From: Salinispirillum sp049115955
GTDB taxonomy: Bacteria > Pseudomonadota > Gammaproteobacteria > Pseudomonadales > Natronospirillaceae
Direction: 5' to 3'
NCBI GenBank assembly: GCA_049115955.1
Contig: JAGDZJ010000017.1
Location: 1 to 64,000 of the forward strand
DNA length: 64,000 bases
In this document: positions 15,994-25,041 of the stretch, piece after piece
Numbering within the stretch: position 1 is the stretch's first letter
Layout of the letters: the number at the start of each line of letters is the position of its first letter
Position numbers and translations under genes: made by a program
The notes under the pieces: model-generated
Told to the model about the DNA's origin: nothing
The model's database searches: none
The model's input: the letters and a program-made list of their open reading frames with translations, nothing else

Positions 15994-17853
15994 ATGGCTG
16001 AAAATTCTCAGCAACAGCAATCTCGTCTCAAGAAACTGATCGCCAAAGGCAAAGAACAAGGTTACCTCACATACGCTGAGGTTAACGACCATTTGCCTGA
16101 AGAGATCGCCAGCCCTGAGCAGGTTGAAGACATCATCAGAATGATCAATGACATCGGGATTAATGTTGTGGAAACAGCCCCCGATGACGGCGACATTTTC
16201 ATGTCCGACGACGCCACCGACGACGACGCCTCTGAAGAGGCCGCTGCTGTTCTTGTCGCTGTAGAGTCAGACGCTGGCCGCACCACCGACCCTGTGCGTA
16301 TGTATATGCGTGAAATGGGCACGGTGGAGCTGTTGACGCGTGAAGGCGAAATTGTCATTGCGAAGCGCATAGAAGAAGGCTTGCGCGAAGTCATGCATGC
16401 GCTGGCCTACTTCCCCGGCAACGTCGAACAAGTAAACGCCGCTTACGAAGCCAGTCAGACCGAAGAAGGTCGCCTGACTGACATTCTGAGCAGCTTCCTT
16501 GATCCCGACGACATGACGCCGGAACCGCCAGCTGTGAGCACCGACGACGCATCAACCGACGCCGCATCGGACGACGATGACAGCACCCTTGATGACGATG
16601 ACGACTCTGACAGCCTGACCGAAGAAGATCCCGGCGACGGCGGCATCGACCCAGAAATGGCTCGAGCACGTTTCGACGAACTGCGTGAAGCCTATGTCCA
16701 TGCCCAAACGGTCATGGCTGAGCATGGCCGCCAAAGCAAACAAGGCCAAGAAGCCTTGCGCGCATTGGGTGACTTGTTTGCGCCGTTCAAGTTGGCTAAC
16801 CGTCAGCACGACACCATGATGAACACGGTCAATACCGCGGTTGATGTAGTGCGTACGCAAGAACGCAACATCATGCGCATTTGCACCGGCCCAACAGTGG
16901 GCATGCCACGTCGTGACTTCATCAAAAGCTTTCAAGGCAACGAGATCAACGACGAATGGTTGCAAGGACTGTTTGCGCACGCCAAGTACGGCGACAAACT
17001 CTTTGCCCACGAAATCGAACTCAAGCGCGCCCAGCGTAAGCTGCGTAACCTTGAGAAAACGACCGGCCTGACGTTGAGTGAAATCAAAGACATTCACCGT
17101 CGCATTTCTATCGGTGAAGCGCGCGCTCGCCGTGCCAAGAAAGAAATGGTGGAAGCCAACTTACGCCTGGTTATTTCGATCGCTAAGAAATACACCAACC
17201 GTGGCTTGCAGTTCCTCGACCTGATTCAGGAAGGCAACATCGGCTTGATGAAAGCCGTTGATAAGTTCGAGTACCGCCGTGGTTACAAGTTCTCTACGTA
17301 CGCTACGTGGTGGATTCGTCAGGCCATTACGCGCTCTATTGCCGACCAAGCGCGGACTATTCGTATTCCGGTACACATGATCGAAACCATCAACAAACTG
17401 AACCGTATTTCACGGCAGATGTTGCAGGAGATGGGTCGTGAGCCAACGCCAGAAGAACTGGCCGAGCGCATGGACATGCCGGAAGACAAGATCCGCAAGG
17501 TACTGAAAATCGCTAAAGAGCCAATTTCATTGGAAACCCCCATCGGCGACGATGAAGACTCCAGCTTGGGCGACTTTATCGAAGACAGCACTATGGAATC
17601 GCCGTCTGACTCAGCGACCGACAAGAGCCTGGAAGAAGCAACCCGTGACGTCCTCAGTGGCCTTACGGCGCGCGAAGCCAAAGTACTGCGTATGCGCTTC
17701 GGTATCGACATGAACACCGACCATACCCTGGAAGAAGTGGGCAAGCAGTTCGACGTCACGCGTGAGCGTATACGTCAGATCGAAGCCAAAGCGTTGCGCA
17801 AATTGCGCCACCCTAGCCGCTCCGACCACCTGCGCACCTTCATCGACGAATAG
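15994..17853 (+). CDS. rpoD: RNA polymerase sigma factor RpoD (sigma-70)
   Basis: Housekeeping sigma factor, 619 residues. Region 1.1 is at the N-terminus, followed by region 1.2 (DPVRMYMREMG). A very acidic non-conserved segment (about 175-215, mostly Asp, Glu, Ser, Thr) comes next. Region 2 has QFLDLIQEGNIGLMKAVDKF and YKFSTYATWWIRQAITR, then regions 3 and 4, the latter ending with the helix-turn-helix VGKQFDVTRERIRQIE. It is preceded by a TATAAT at 15956-15961 that could give rpoD its own promoter, though no good -35 is present. Last gene of the operon, closed by a terminator. Confidence 0.97.
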   Translation: MAENSQQQQSRLKKLIAKGKEQGYLTYAEVNDHLPEEIASPEQVEDIIRMINDIGINVVETAPDDGDIFMSDDATDDDASEEAAAVLVAVESDAGRTTDPVRMYMREMGTVELLTREGEIVIAKRIEEGLREVMHALAYFPGNVEQVNAAYEASQTEEGRLTDILSSFLDPDDMTPEPPAVSTDDASTDAASDDDDSTLDDDDDSDSLTEEDPGDGGIDPEMARARFDELREAYVHAQTVMAEHGRQSKQGQEALRALGDLFAPFKLANRQHDTMMNTVNTAVDVVRTQERNIMRICTGPTVGMPRRDFIKSFQGNEINDEWLQGLFAHAKYGDKLFAHEIELKRAQRKLRNLEKTTGLTLSEIKDIHRRISIGEARARRAKKEMVEANLRLVISIAKKYTNRGLQFLDLIQEGNIGLMKAVDKFEYRRGYKFSTYATWWIRQAITRSIADQARTIRIPVHMIETINKLNRISRQMLQEMGREPTPEELAERMDMPEDKIRKVLKIAKEPISLETPIGDDEDSSLGDFIEDSTMESPSDSATDKSLEEATRDVLSGLTAREAKVLRMRFGIDMNTDHTLEEVGKQFDVTRERIRQIEAKALRKLRHPSRSDHLRTFIDE

Positions 17854-17867
17854 TCGACTGACGATGC

Positions 17868-17895
17868 AAAAAACCCGGCGAAAGCCGGGTTTTTT
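17868..17895 (+). terminator. rho-independent terminator after rpoD
   Basis: Stem ACCCGGC (17873-17879) / GCCGGGT (17884-17890) with a GAAA tetraloop, preceded by A residues and followed by five more T. It closes the rpsU-rpoD operon 20 bases after the rpoD stop. Confidence 0.93.
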
Positions 17896-17958
17896 ATTGC
17901 CGAATCAAGGCATTAGCTAGACTTGAACAGACAGCCCGCTATAATGCGGAGCAGTTTT

Positions 17959-18024
17959 CCGTAGGAGCGCAGCCCTCCTGCGAAAGCTCGGTTATTACCG
18001 TAGGAGCGCAGCCCTCTGCGCGAA
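17959..18024. repeat. two tandem REP-like GTAGGAGCG palindromes
   Basis: Two near-identical units starting CCGTAGGAGCGCAGCCCTC lie at 17959-17985 and 17998-18024. Each folds on itself: copy 1 through AGGAG/CTCCT, copy 2 through GCGCAG/CTGCGC. The GTAGGAGCG core resembles the extragenic palindromes widespread in Pseudomonas and relatives. They lie between the rpoD terminator and the tRNA gene. No transposase of the RAYT family is in the window. Confidence 0.6.
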
Positions 18025-18117
18025 CCCTTCGGCAAAGCCAACGCAACAACCTAACGCCTGATTTTGGTGTTGGGGCGCAAGATGGCAACAAAGCCATAGC
18101 GTCGAAAGACAAGTTAG

Positions 18118-18194
18118 GGGCCCATAGCTCAGTTGGTTAGAGCATCCGACTCATAATCGGCAGGTCGCAGGTTCAAGTCCTGCTGGGCCCACCA
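18118..18194 (+). tRNA. tRNA with CAU anticodon, probably tRNA-Ile2 (lysidine type)
   Basis: 77 bases including an encoded CCA. The acceptor stem is GGGCCCA/TGGGCCC, with a normal D-arm, T-arm (GGTTCAAGTCC) and anticodon CAT at 18152-18154. A CAT anticodon can belong to elongator Met, initiator Met or Ile2. The initiator is excluded because position 1 pairs and the D-stem is of elongator type. The pairs C4-G69 and C5-G68 in the acceptor are those recognised by TilS, which converts the anticodon to lysidine-AU, so Ile2 is favoured over Met. The isoleucyl-tRNA synthetase gene directly downstream supports this but does not prove it. Confidence 0.85.
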
Positions 18195-18344
18195 TTTCCC
18201 CATGGCTAGCACTTGACTTTCTTCCTAAAAACCCTAAAGCTTGGCTGTATGAACATTCAAGCACTCAGTCTCGGCAACATTTCAATTATTCGGCCCCCAA
18301 ACATGGTGGGTTGAACTGACGCTTGCATGCAAAAAGACATTCAG

Positions 18345-18371
18345 AAACCCGCCTTCCGGCGGGGTTTTTTT
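18345..18371 (+). terminator. terminator between tRNA and ileS2
   Basis: Hairpin ACCCGCC / GGCGGGGT with a TTCC loop, followed by seven T, ends 50 bases before the ileS2 start. It can end the tRNA transcript. Because it also lies in what would be the ileS2 leader, it may serve as an attenuator if ileS2 is transcribed from the tRNA side. No convincing separate promoter for ileS2 was seen downstream of it. Confidence 0.8.
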
Positions 18372-18420
18372 GCCCGCTTCGGGAGGTCTACTCGTCAACA
18401 TCATGACAGGAGCACCGAAG

Positions 18421-21400
18421 GTGACAGCAGAAGTCAGTAAAGCAACAGAGAGTTTTTCCTTCGTAGAAACAGAGCACAATGTACTGAAGCTCTGGGAGGA
18501 ACAACAGATTTTCCAGCAGTCTCTGGAACAGACCCGTCAAGGCAAACCCTATATTTTCTACGATGGCCCGCCGTTTGCCACCGGTTTGCCACACCACGGA
18601 CACCTCGTCGGCTCCACCCTGAAAGACATCGTGCCGCGCTACTACACCATGAAGGGTTTTCATGTGCAGCGCCGCTTCGGCTGGGATTGCCACGGCCTAC
18701 CCATTGAGCATGAAATCGACAAAACGCTGGGTATGTCTGCCCAGGAAGCTGTAACTAAATTGGGTATAAAGGGTTACAACAACGAATGCCGGGGCATCGT
18801 GCAGCGCTATACCGCTGAGTGGGAAAAAACCATTACCCGCATCGGTCGCTGGGTGGACTTCCGTAACGACTATAAAACCATGGACGCCTCTTTCATGGAG
18901 TCCGTGTGGTGGGTGATGAAACAACTCTGGGAAAAGGAGTTGATCTATCAGGGTGTGAAGGTGGTTCCCTTCTCTACCGCTCTCGGCACTGTGTTGTCCA
19001 ACTTCGAGGCGGGCTCTAACTATCAGGAAGTGCAGGACCCAGCCGTGACCGTGCTTTTCAAACTCAGAGATGATGACGCCTACATAGCCGCGTGGACCAC
19101 CACTCCTTGGACGCTGCCGTCGAACCTTGGTCTGTGCGTTAACGCCAACATCAATTACGTGAAAGTACATGATGACGAACGAAAACTGAGTTTTTGGCTG
19201 GCAAAAGATCGTCTAGCCATTATCGGCAAGGGCCGTACACTGGTGATCGAAGAAGAAGCCAGTGGTTCGGCATTGGTAGGTAGGCACTATGTACCATTGT
19301 TGCCTTACTTCAATCATTTGGCAGAAGAAGGTGCCTTTCAGATTCTGGCCGATGACTATGTCAGCACCGAAAGCGGTACTGGCATAGTGCACATGGCTCC
19401 AGCCTTCGGTGAAGATGACCATCGCGTCATGCGTGCCCACGGTATCGAAGCCATTGTTTGCCCCATTGATGACAACGGGCGTTTTACCGATGAAGTCAGC
19501 GATTTCGCCGGTGACTACGTTAAGGACGCTGACAAGCGCATCATCAAAAGGTTAAAAGAAGATGGCTCCTTGTATATTCAGGACGTGATCGTACACAGCT
19601 ATCCCTTTTGCCCACGCTCCGATACACCCATCATCTACCGCACTATTCCGTCCTGGTATGTGAAGGTGGAGCAGATCAGGGAGCGCATGGCTCAGCACAA
19701 TCAAAGCATTAACTGGGTGCCGGAATCTATTCGTGATGGCCGTATGGGCAACTGGCTCAACAACGCCATAGACTGGTGCATTTCCCGCAATCGCTACTGG
19801 GGAACACCGCTGCCTATTTGGATCAATGACGTAACCGGTGCCCGGGTCTGCATCGGCTCTATTGATGAGCTCGAAAAATACACCGGCGTGCGCGTAGACG
19901 ATCTACACCGGGAGTATGTGGACGAACTCAGCTTCACGCTTGAAGGTGAAGCGGGCACCTACCGTCGCGTTGAAGAAGTGCTGGACTGCTGGTTTGAGTC
20001 CGGCTCCATGCCCTACGCCCAATTGCATTATCCCTTCGAAAATAAAGAACTCTTCGATCAAGGGTTTCCGGCTGAATACATTGCCGAAGGCTTGGATCAG
20101 ACCCGCGGCTGGTTCTATACCCTACTGGTATTGGGTACTGCACTTTTTGACAAACCGGCATTCAAGAATGTGATCGTCAACGGTATCGTCATGGCCGAAG
20201 ACGGCAAAAAGATGTCGAAGCGCCTGCAGAACTACACACCGCCGGATATTCTCATGGAAGAATACGGTGCCGATGCATTGCGCCTGTACATGATCAACTC
20301 TGGCCTGGTGAAGGGAGAGGAGCAACGCTTTACCGACAGCGGCGTCAAAGACATGGTGCGCCGTGCATTGCTGCCCTGGTACAACGCCTTCAAGTTCCTG
20401 AAAACTTATGCGGACATCGATGGATGGAGATCTTCTGGAAGTCAAATAGGCAGCCCCGAGAACATCACCGACCAATGGATCATATCGCGCCTGCAGAGCC
20501 TGAAGGCTAATGTGGCACACGAGATGGCAGGCTATCGCCTGTACAATGTGGTTCCCGCCTTGCTCGAATTCATCGAAGATCTGACCAACTGGTACATCCG
20601 CCTGAACCGCTCCCGTTTCTGGGCAGAAGAAATGACCACCGACAAGGAGTCAGCTTATGAAACCCTCTACAAGACCCTGCATGAACTGACCTCTTGCATG
20701 GCGCCCTTCACCCCCTTTCTGGCCGAGCACATCTTCCAGCAACTGAAGGGTTTTGCGGCAGAAGAGGCAAAAGACTCCGTACATCTGTGCAGCTACCCTG
20801 AAGCGGATGAAACGCTGATCCAGAGCAGCTTGGAAGCCGCTGTCGCGCGCATGCAGAACATCATTCTGCTGGGCCGTCAGAAGCGTAACCAAGTAAAAAT
20901 CAAAACCAAGACACCACTGGCACGACTGACCATCATCCACCAAGACCAAAGTATGTTGGACGAGATTGCACGATTGGAGGACTACATCAGACATGAGTTG
21001 AACGTGAAAGTTGTGGAATACTCGACATCTGAAATTGACTATATCAACTTCTACGCCAAGCCCAATTCACCCGCACTGGGCAAGCGCTTAGGAAAGGACT
21101 TCAAAAAGTTCAAGCAATTGATTGAAGAGCTGGATGCCACTGCGCTGAATCGCTTCCAAGAAGAAGGCTGCCTAAAGCTGGAAGGAGAGACCTTTGACGG
21201 CGACGAAATCCTAATATTCCGCGAGGCAAAGGCAGGCACCCAAGCCTTGAGCAACCGTTTCATTTCCATCGACATGGATTGCGAACTTAACGATGAGCTG
21301 ATAGCGGAAGGGCTGGCACGTGAAGTGGTGAACCGCATCCAGAAAACCCGCAAGGACCTAGGATTGAATGTGACCGATCGCATCAGCATCGACTATGAAG

Positions 21401-21555
21401 CCGATGCGAGACTGGGTGCCGCCATTAAAGCTAATCTTGATTACATTTCCGGTGAAACTCTGTGCATCACATTGCAGAGTGGCAGAAACTGTACCCAACA
21501 CCAGTTCATTATTGATGATATGAGTCTGCACATGAACATCAGTAAACAACACTAG
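18421..21555 (+). CDS. ileS: isoleucyl-tRNA synthetase, eukaryotic-like type 2
   Basis: Charges tRNA-Ile; about 1044 residues from the GTG at 18421, which has an AGGAG ribosome binding site eight bases upstream. An ATG at 18403 is in frame but poorly spaced. Class I motifs are canonical: the HxGH motif as HHGH in TGLPHHGHLVGSTLKD, and KMSKR in GKKMSKRLQNY. The sequence style (PFATGLPHHGH, WVDFRNDYKTM) and the C-terminal tail without a Cys-rich zinc finger are those of the eukaryote-like IleRS2 group, as in mupirocin-producing Pseudomonas, not of the usual bacterial IleRS1. Type 2 enzymes are typically less sensitive to mupirocin. Whether an IleRS1 also exists cannot be seen here. Confidence 0.92.
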   Translation: MTAEVSKATESFSFVETEHNVLKLWEEQQIFQQSLEQTRQGKPYIFYDGPPFATGLPHHGHLVGSTLKDIVPRYYTMKGFHVQRRFGWDCHGLPIEHEIDKTLGMSAQEAVTKLGIKGYNNECRGIVQRYTAEWEKTITRIGRWVDFRNDYKTMDASFMESVWWVMKQLWEKELIYQGVKVVPFSTALGTVLSNFEAGSNYQEVQDPAVTVLFKLRDDDAYIAAWTTTPWTLPSNLGLCVNANINYVKVHDDERKLSFWLAKDRLAIIGKGRTLVIEEEASGSALVGRHYVPLLPYFNHLAEEGAFQILADDYVSTESGTGIVHMAPAFGEDDHRVMRAHGIEAIVCPIDDNGRFTDEVSDFAGDYVKDADKRIIKRLKEDGSLYIQDVIVHSYPFCPRSDTPIIYRTIPSWYVKVEQIRERMAQHNQSINWVPESIRDGRMGNWLNNAIDWCISRNRYWGTPLPIWINDVTGARVCIGSIDELEKYTGVRVDDLHREYVDELSFTLEGEAGTYRRVEEVLDCWFESGSMPYAQLHYPFENKELFDQGFPAEYIAEGLDQTRGWFYTLLVLGTALFDKPAFKNVIVNGIVMAEDGKKMSKRLQNYTPPDILMEEYGADALRLYMINSGLVKGEEQRFTDSGVKDMVRRALLPWYNAFKFLKTYADIDGWRSSGSQIGSPENITDQWIISRLQSLKANVAHEMAGYRLYNVVPALLEFIEDLTNWYIRLNRSRFWAEEMTTDKESAYETLYKTLHELTSCMAPFTPFLAEHIFQQLKGFAAEEAKDSVHLCSYPEADETLIQSSLEAAVARMQNIILLGRQKRNQVKIKTKTPLARLTIIHQDQSMLDEIARLEDYIRHELNVKVVEYSTSEIDYINFYAKPNSPALGKRLGKDFKKFKQLIEELDATALNRFQEEGCLKLEGETFDGDEILIFREAKAGTQALSNRFISIDMDCELNDELIAEGLAREVVNRIQKTRKDLGLNVTDRISIDYEADARLGAAIKANLDYISGETLCITLQSGRNCTQHQFIIDDMSLHMNISKQH

Positions 21556-21597
21556 GACTGCAATGGAACTCACGGACGGCTGCTCGAATATTAAGAT

Positions 21598-21791
21598 AAA
21601 GCCAAGCGGGCAAGAGTAGCTGCTCGCTTGGCCACAAAGTGGGCTTCAACATCTGAGGCTGGAATCAAGTTACCAGCTTCTGCAGAAGCCCGTGATTGCT
21701 CAACTTTGGCCGTCAGCCAAGCGTCATAATGTAGGGCTTCTTGTTGTGCCACATAACTAAGAGCTGAGCACCGAACAATAACTGACGCATA
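21598..21791 (-). pseudogene. remnant of a ParD/stability-determinant-like antitoxin
   Basis: Between the stop of the secDF gene and 21598 an open minus-strand frame of 64 codons encodes a C-terminus of antitoxin type: ALHYDAWLTAKVEQSR, then LIPASDVEAHFVAKRAA. The W-x-x-A-K-V-E pattern followed by IP-x-S/H-x-x-V and a basic helix is familiar from short antitoxins paired with RelE/ParE toxins. No ATG is available; a GTG at 21752 would give 51 residues, shorter than usual and lacking the DNA-binding part. No toxin gene follows. It most likely marks a decayed toxin-antitoxin locus. Based on pattern recognition only. Confidence 0.5.
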
Positions 21792-24311
21792 TTAGGGTAT
21801 GAGGTCCAGTTCCTTACGAATTTCTTCAGCCGTTGGCCGCAACTGGGCAAGCCCCTTACGGATGCGCCTATGGCTGAGGTAATAGAGAATCGGGGACGCT
21901 ATAAAGACCGATGAGCTGGTGCCGACCACGATACCAAACAGCATGGGCAGCGCGAAGCTCGCAACTGCAGCGCCGCCAGCTATGCCCATGGGCAACAAAG
22001 CCAAAAAGGTCGTTACCGAAGTGAACACGGTCCGCGTTAACGTTGAGGATATACTCTCGTTCAGCAACTCGAGCATTGGTTTGTCCGGAGTTCGGCGCAG
22101 ATTTTCGCGAATACGGTCGAACACCACGACCTTATCATTGACGGAATAGCCAATCAGTGCCAGCAGTGCCGCGACGGCCGTCAGATTAAATTCCACTCCG
22201 GTCAGAGCAAAAAAACCAATGGTTTTGGTGATATCTAGGGCGATGGTGATAGTCGCCGCTGCCGCGAAATGGGATTCATACCGTGCCCACAGATACAACA
22301 GCATGCCCGCACCGGCTAACAGTATGGCGAGTACGGTGGCCTCACCGAAGCCACCACTGACTTTCGGCCCTACCATATCTACCTTCGGGAATTTCGCCTC
22401 CGGCGTGACAGCCATAACCGCTGTTTTAAGCTCGGTGACGTGCTCCGCAGTCGCCCCCGGAGCCCCATGCTCAGCCGGCAAGCGGATAAGAAAGCGCCCG
22501 TCTTCGCCGAGTTCCTGAATACCCGCCTCGCCCAGACTGTGCATATGCAACGTGGTGCGCAGCTGCTCTAACGTTACTGCAGGGGCCTGCACCTCCACCA
22601 TCGTACCGCCGGTGAAATCGACGCCGTAATTCAGCCCTGGCTGAATAAACAGACCGACGGCTCCAATGGACAATACCGCAGACACCACAAGTCCAAGCAC
22701 CCGACCGCGCAGGAAATTGATTCCCCGCTCGCTAAGCCGATCAAGCCACGCAAGTCCAGAAATTATCAGGGGTTTACGCCCCTGGCTCCGGACCCGCCAT
22801 TCCATCAGCAGGCGAGTGACTGCAATTGCCGTGAACAGGGATGTAACCAAGCCAATGCCGATGGTGACGGCAAAGCCCTTTACCGGGCCGCTGCCGAATA
22901 GAAACAGCAGGCTGACCGCAATCAGGGTGGTGACATTGGAGTCTAGGATCGTCCGGTAGGCCTTACCAAATCCCTCTTGGAGAGCCTGCTGGGCTGATTT
23001 ACCCCGGCGGGACTCTTCCCGGATACGCTCATTGATCAGAATGTTGGCATCTACTGCCATGCCGATGGTCAGGATAATCCCGGCAATACCCGGCAGGGTC
23101 AGCGTGGCACCCAACAGGCTTAAAATCCCGAAAATAAGCCCGACGTTCACCGTCAGCCCGACGCAGGCGATCAAACCCCAACGACCGTAGAGCCCAATCA
23201 TGAAAGCAATCACCATGGCGGCGCCCAACAAACCGGTGTTTAATCCCATGGCAATGGCGTCACTGCCCAGATCGGGTCCCACTGTACGCTCTTCTACCAC
23301 ATCCAGTGGTACCGGCAAGGCCCCGGCCCGCAGCAGCAACGCCAGGTTACTGGCTTCATAGCTGGTAAAGTTGCCACTGATCTCACCGCTACCACCGCCA
23401 ATCACCCCCCGAATCACCGGGGCGGTAATCACCTTGTCATCCAGCACAATGGCTAGAGGTCGACCAATATTGTCCCGAGTCATGTCGCCAAACTGCCGGG
23501 CACCTTCGTTGTCCAGCTTGAAATTGACCACGGGCTGCCGAGTATCCGGATTAAAGGCCATGCGGGCATCACGGATGCGCTCTCCGGCCATGGCCACCCG
23601 TTTTTCCAGCTCATACTGCTCGGTGCCCTCAGCGCTCAGCAGAGTCATTGTTTCAACCCTCGTGCCGGCCAGAGCCACCCAATGAAACGTCATCTTTGCA
23701 GTGGTACCCAGCAATTCACGAATCTCGCTCGGGTCGGCAACGCCGGGCATCTGCACCAGAATACCGTCACTGCCCTGACGGGTGATACTCGGCTCCACCA
23801 GCCCGGACTCATCCAGCCGTTGCCGTACCACTTCTAGGCTCCGTTCCACCGCATCCTGAGCTAGGCTTTCTCGCCAAGGGCTGGTCAGCGCCAAGGTCAG
23901 GTGTTCAGCGCTTTGCTCAACGCTGAACCTCCGCATCCCTTCGGGGTTATCTTGGGCCTGTTTACGGGCCAAGCTGGCGGCTTCGGACAGTCGCTCAGGC
24001 TGGCGCACCGGCAACTTGACCCCTGCTTCTGTAATGATGGGGCGCCCGTAAGAAATATTCTCTTCACGCAGGGTTTTGGTCAGCGTTTCGGCGATGGCTT
24101 CGTGCTCGCTGGCAAACAGCGCCGGCATATCCGCTTCCAGAAGCAGGTGTGACCCACCCTGCAGGTCTAGGCCTAAAGTGATGGTGTTTTGTAGATACCA
24201 GTCCGGCAATTTCCCGGACAGATCAGAAGGAAGAACGTTGGGCAATGCACTCAGCAACCCGAGCACAATCACCAGGCCGTAGACTACAGCCCGTGAACGT
24301 AGCGATTTCAT
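21792..24311 (-). CDS. secDF: fused protein translocase subunit SecDF
   Basis: 839 residues carrying SecD and SecF in one chain, which use the proton gradient to assist Sec export. The SecD part has TM1, the LGLDLQGGSHL signature (47-56), a periplasmic P1 domain, and five helices including IAGIILTIGMAVDANILINERIREE. The SecF part begins near residue 545 with GLNYGVDFTGGT and contains ALIGYSVNDKVVVFDRIREN. Gammaproteobacteria normally have separate secD and secF next to yajC; neither yajC nor tgt is here, so this is probably an accessory copy. It lies head-to-tail after a small unknown secreted protein gene and convergent with ileS2. Confidence 0.93.
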   Translation of the reverse strand: MKSLRSRAVVYGLVIVLGLLSALPNVLPSDLSGKLPDWYLQNTITLGLDLQGGSHLLLEADMPALFASEHEAIAETLTKTLREENISYGRPIITEAGVKLPVRQPERLSEAASLARKQAQDNPEGMRRFSVEQSAEHLTLALTSPWRESLAQDAVERSLEVVRQRLDESGLVEPSITRQGSDGILVQMPGVADPSEIRELLGTTAKMTFHWVALAGTRVETMTLLSAEGTEQYELEKRVAMAGERIRDARMAFNPDTRQPVVNFKLDNEGARQFGDMTRDNIGRPLAIVLDDKVITAPVIRGVIGGGSGEISGNFTSYEASNLALLLRAGALPVPLDVVEERTVGPDLGSDAIAMGLNTGLLGAAMVIAFMIGLYGRWGLIACVGLTVNVGLIFGILSLLGATLTLPGIAGIILTIGMAVDANILINERIREESRRGKSAQQALQEGFGKAYRTILDSNVTTLIAVSLLFLFGSGPVKGFAVTIGIGLVTSLFTAIAVTRLLMEWRVRSQGRKPLIISGLAWLDRLSERGINFLRGRVLGLVVSAVLSIGAVGLFIQPGLNYGVDFTGGTMVEVQAPAVTLEQLRTTLHMHSLGEAGIQELGEDGRFLIRLPAEHGAPGATAEHVTELKTAVMAVTPEAKFPKVDMVGPKVSGGFGEATVLAILLAGAGMLLYLWARYESHFAAAATITIALDITKTIGFFALTGVEFNLTAVAALLALIGYSVNDKVVVFDRIRENLRRTPDKPMLELLNESISSTLTRTVFTSVTTFLALLPMGIAGGAAVASFALPMLFGIVVGTSSSVFIASPILYYLSHRRIRKGLAQLRPTAEEIRKELDLIP

Positions 24312-24383
24312 GGGTAACCCTCGAAAACAAATTTGGTTTACGCGAATGGCTGCTCCAGCGAGCAGCTATCAGTAGGTCGAGAA

Positions 24384-24767
24384 TTACGCCAGAGGGGGTG
24401 CTCGAAGGAGCGGTGTTAGGAAATGGGTTGCGGCCTGAAGGTCCGCCACATAAGTGGGCCGGGTAGAGGTTGTGCCGGGCAAGTTGGCCCTAAAGCCAGT
24501 TGGTTCTTCGACCCAAAACGGGGAGTTGTTCCCGTCGCCATCCGGTGCTGAGTTATCGTTGTCGCCTTTCTGGCTTCGGATGGATTCAGTGTGATTGGCA
24601 ACAACCAAGTATCCGAGAGCACCGGTAAATCCGTGATCAGAACGGGCATCAGTGATTTGTTGGTGGGAAACCGAAGTCAAAAAAACAAGCAGCAAAGCCA
24701 ATAGTGGGGCTACTATCAGCGACATTGGCATCCGTGAGCGGATGGAATGAAGATTGTCGTTGGTCAT
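24384..24767 (-). CDS. small exported or membrane-anchored protein of unknown function
   Basis: 127 residues, not recognised. A basic N-terminus is followed by one hydrophobic segment (about 14-34, LIVAPLLALLLVFLTS), either a signal peptide or an anchor. The rest is hydrophilic, with an acidic DNDNSAPDGDGNNSPFW stretch and a proline-rich end (LLRAPPLA). The gene lies 72 bases upstream of secDF on the same strand, so the two may form an operon. The ribosome binding site is weak. It could be a real gene or an over-called frame; the clear hydrophobic segment and placement speak for it. Confidence 0.5.
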   Translation of the reverse strand: MTNDNLHSIRSRMPMSLIVAPLLALLLVFLTSVSHQQITDARSDHGFTGALGYLVVANHTESIRSQKGDNDNSAPDGDGNNSPFWVEEPTGFRANLPGTTSTRPTYVADLQAATHFLTPLLRAPPLA

Positions 24768-25041
24768 GCTGTGGTCTCAGGGCACTCGTTAGATTTTGGT
24801 GTGCCTAGAATCCATAGTCAACATCATTATGGGACCATTCAAAAATACTCACTACTAACGGCCGAAGAAATCCTCTGCAGGAAAGCATTTCTGGGGTGCG
24901 GACAAACTATGGCCGCAAAAAAGCGCACAGACAACGGTCTCGATAGCACATTAGCCCTCACTTTTCTGTCACGATATTTTTCTTTCTCTGTATTTGAATT
25001 CGTTTATCCTATGAGCAAATGAAACCAAGGATATAGACGAG
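24768..25041. other. spacer between divergent small gene and DUF1304 gene
   Basis: 274 bases between two divergent genes. It must carry promoters for both directions. The right half is AT-rich (near 24960-25020). No hairpin, repeat or additional convincing frame was seen. Confidence 0.4.

Noticed and set aside
18170..18194. tRNA 3' end as an attachment site (attL) of an integrated island
   Set aside because: I looked for a second copy of the tRNA 3' sequence downstream to about 31 kb and found none, and there is no integrase gene.
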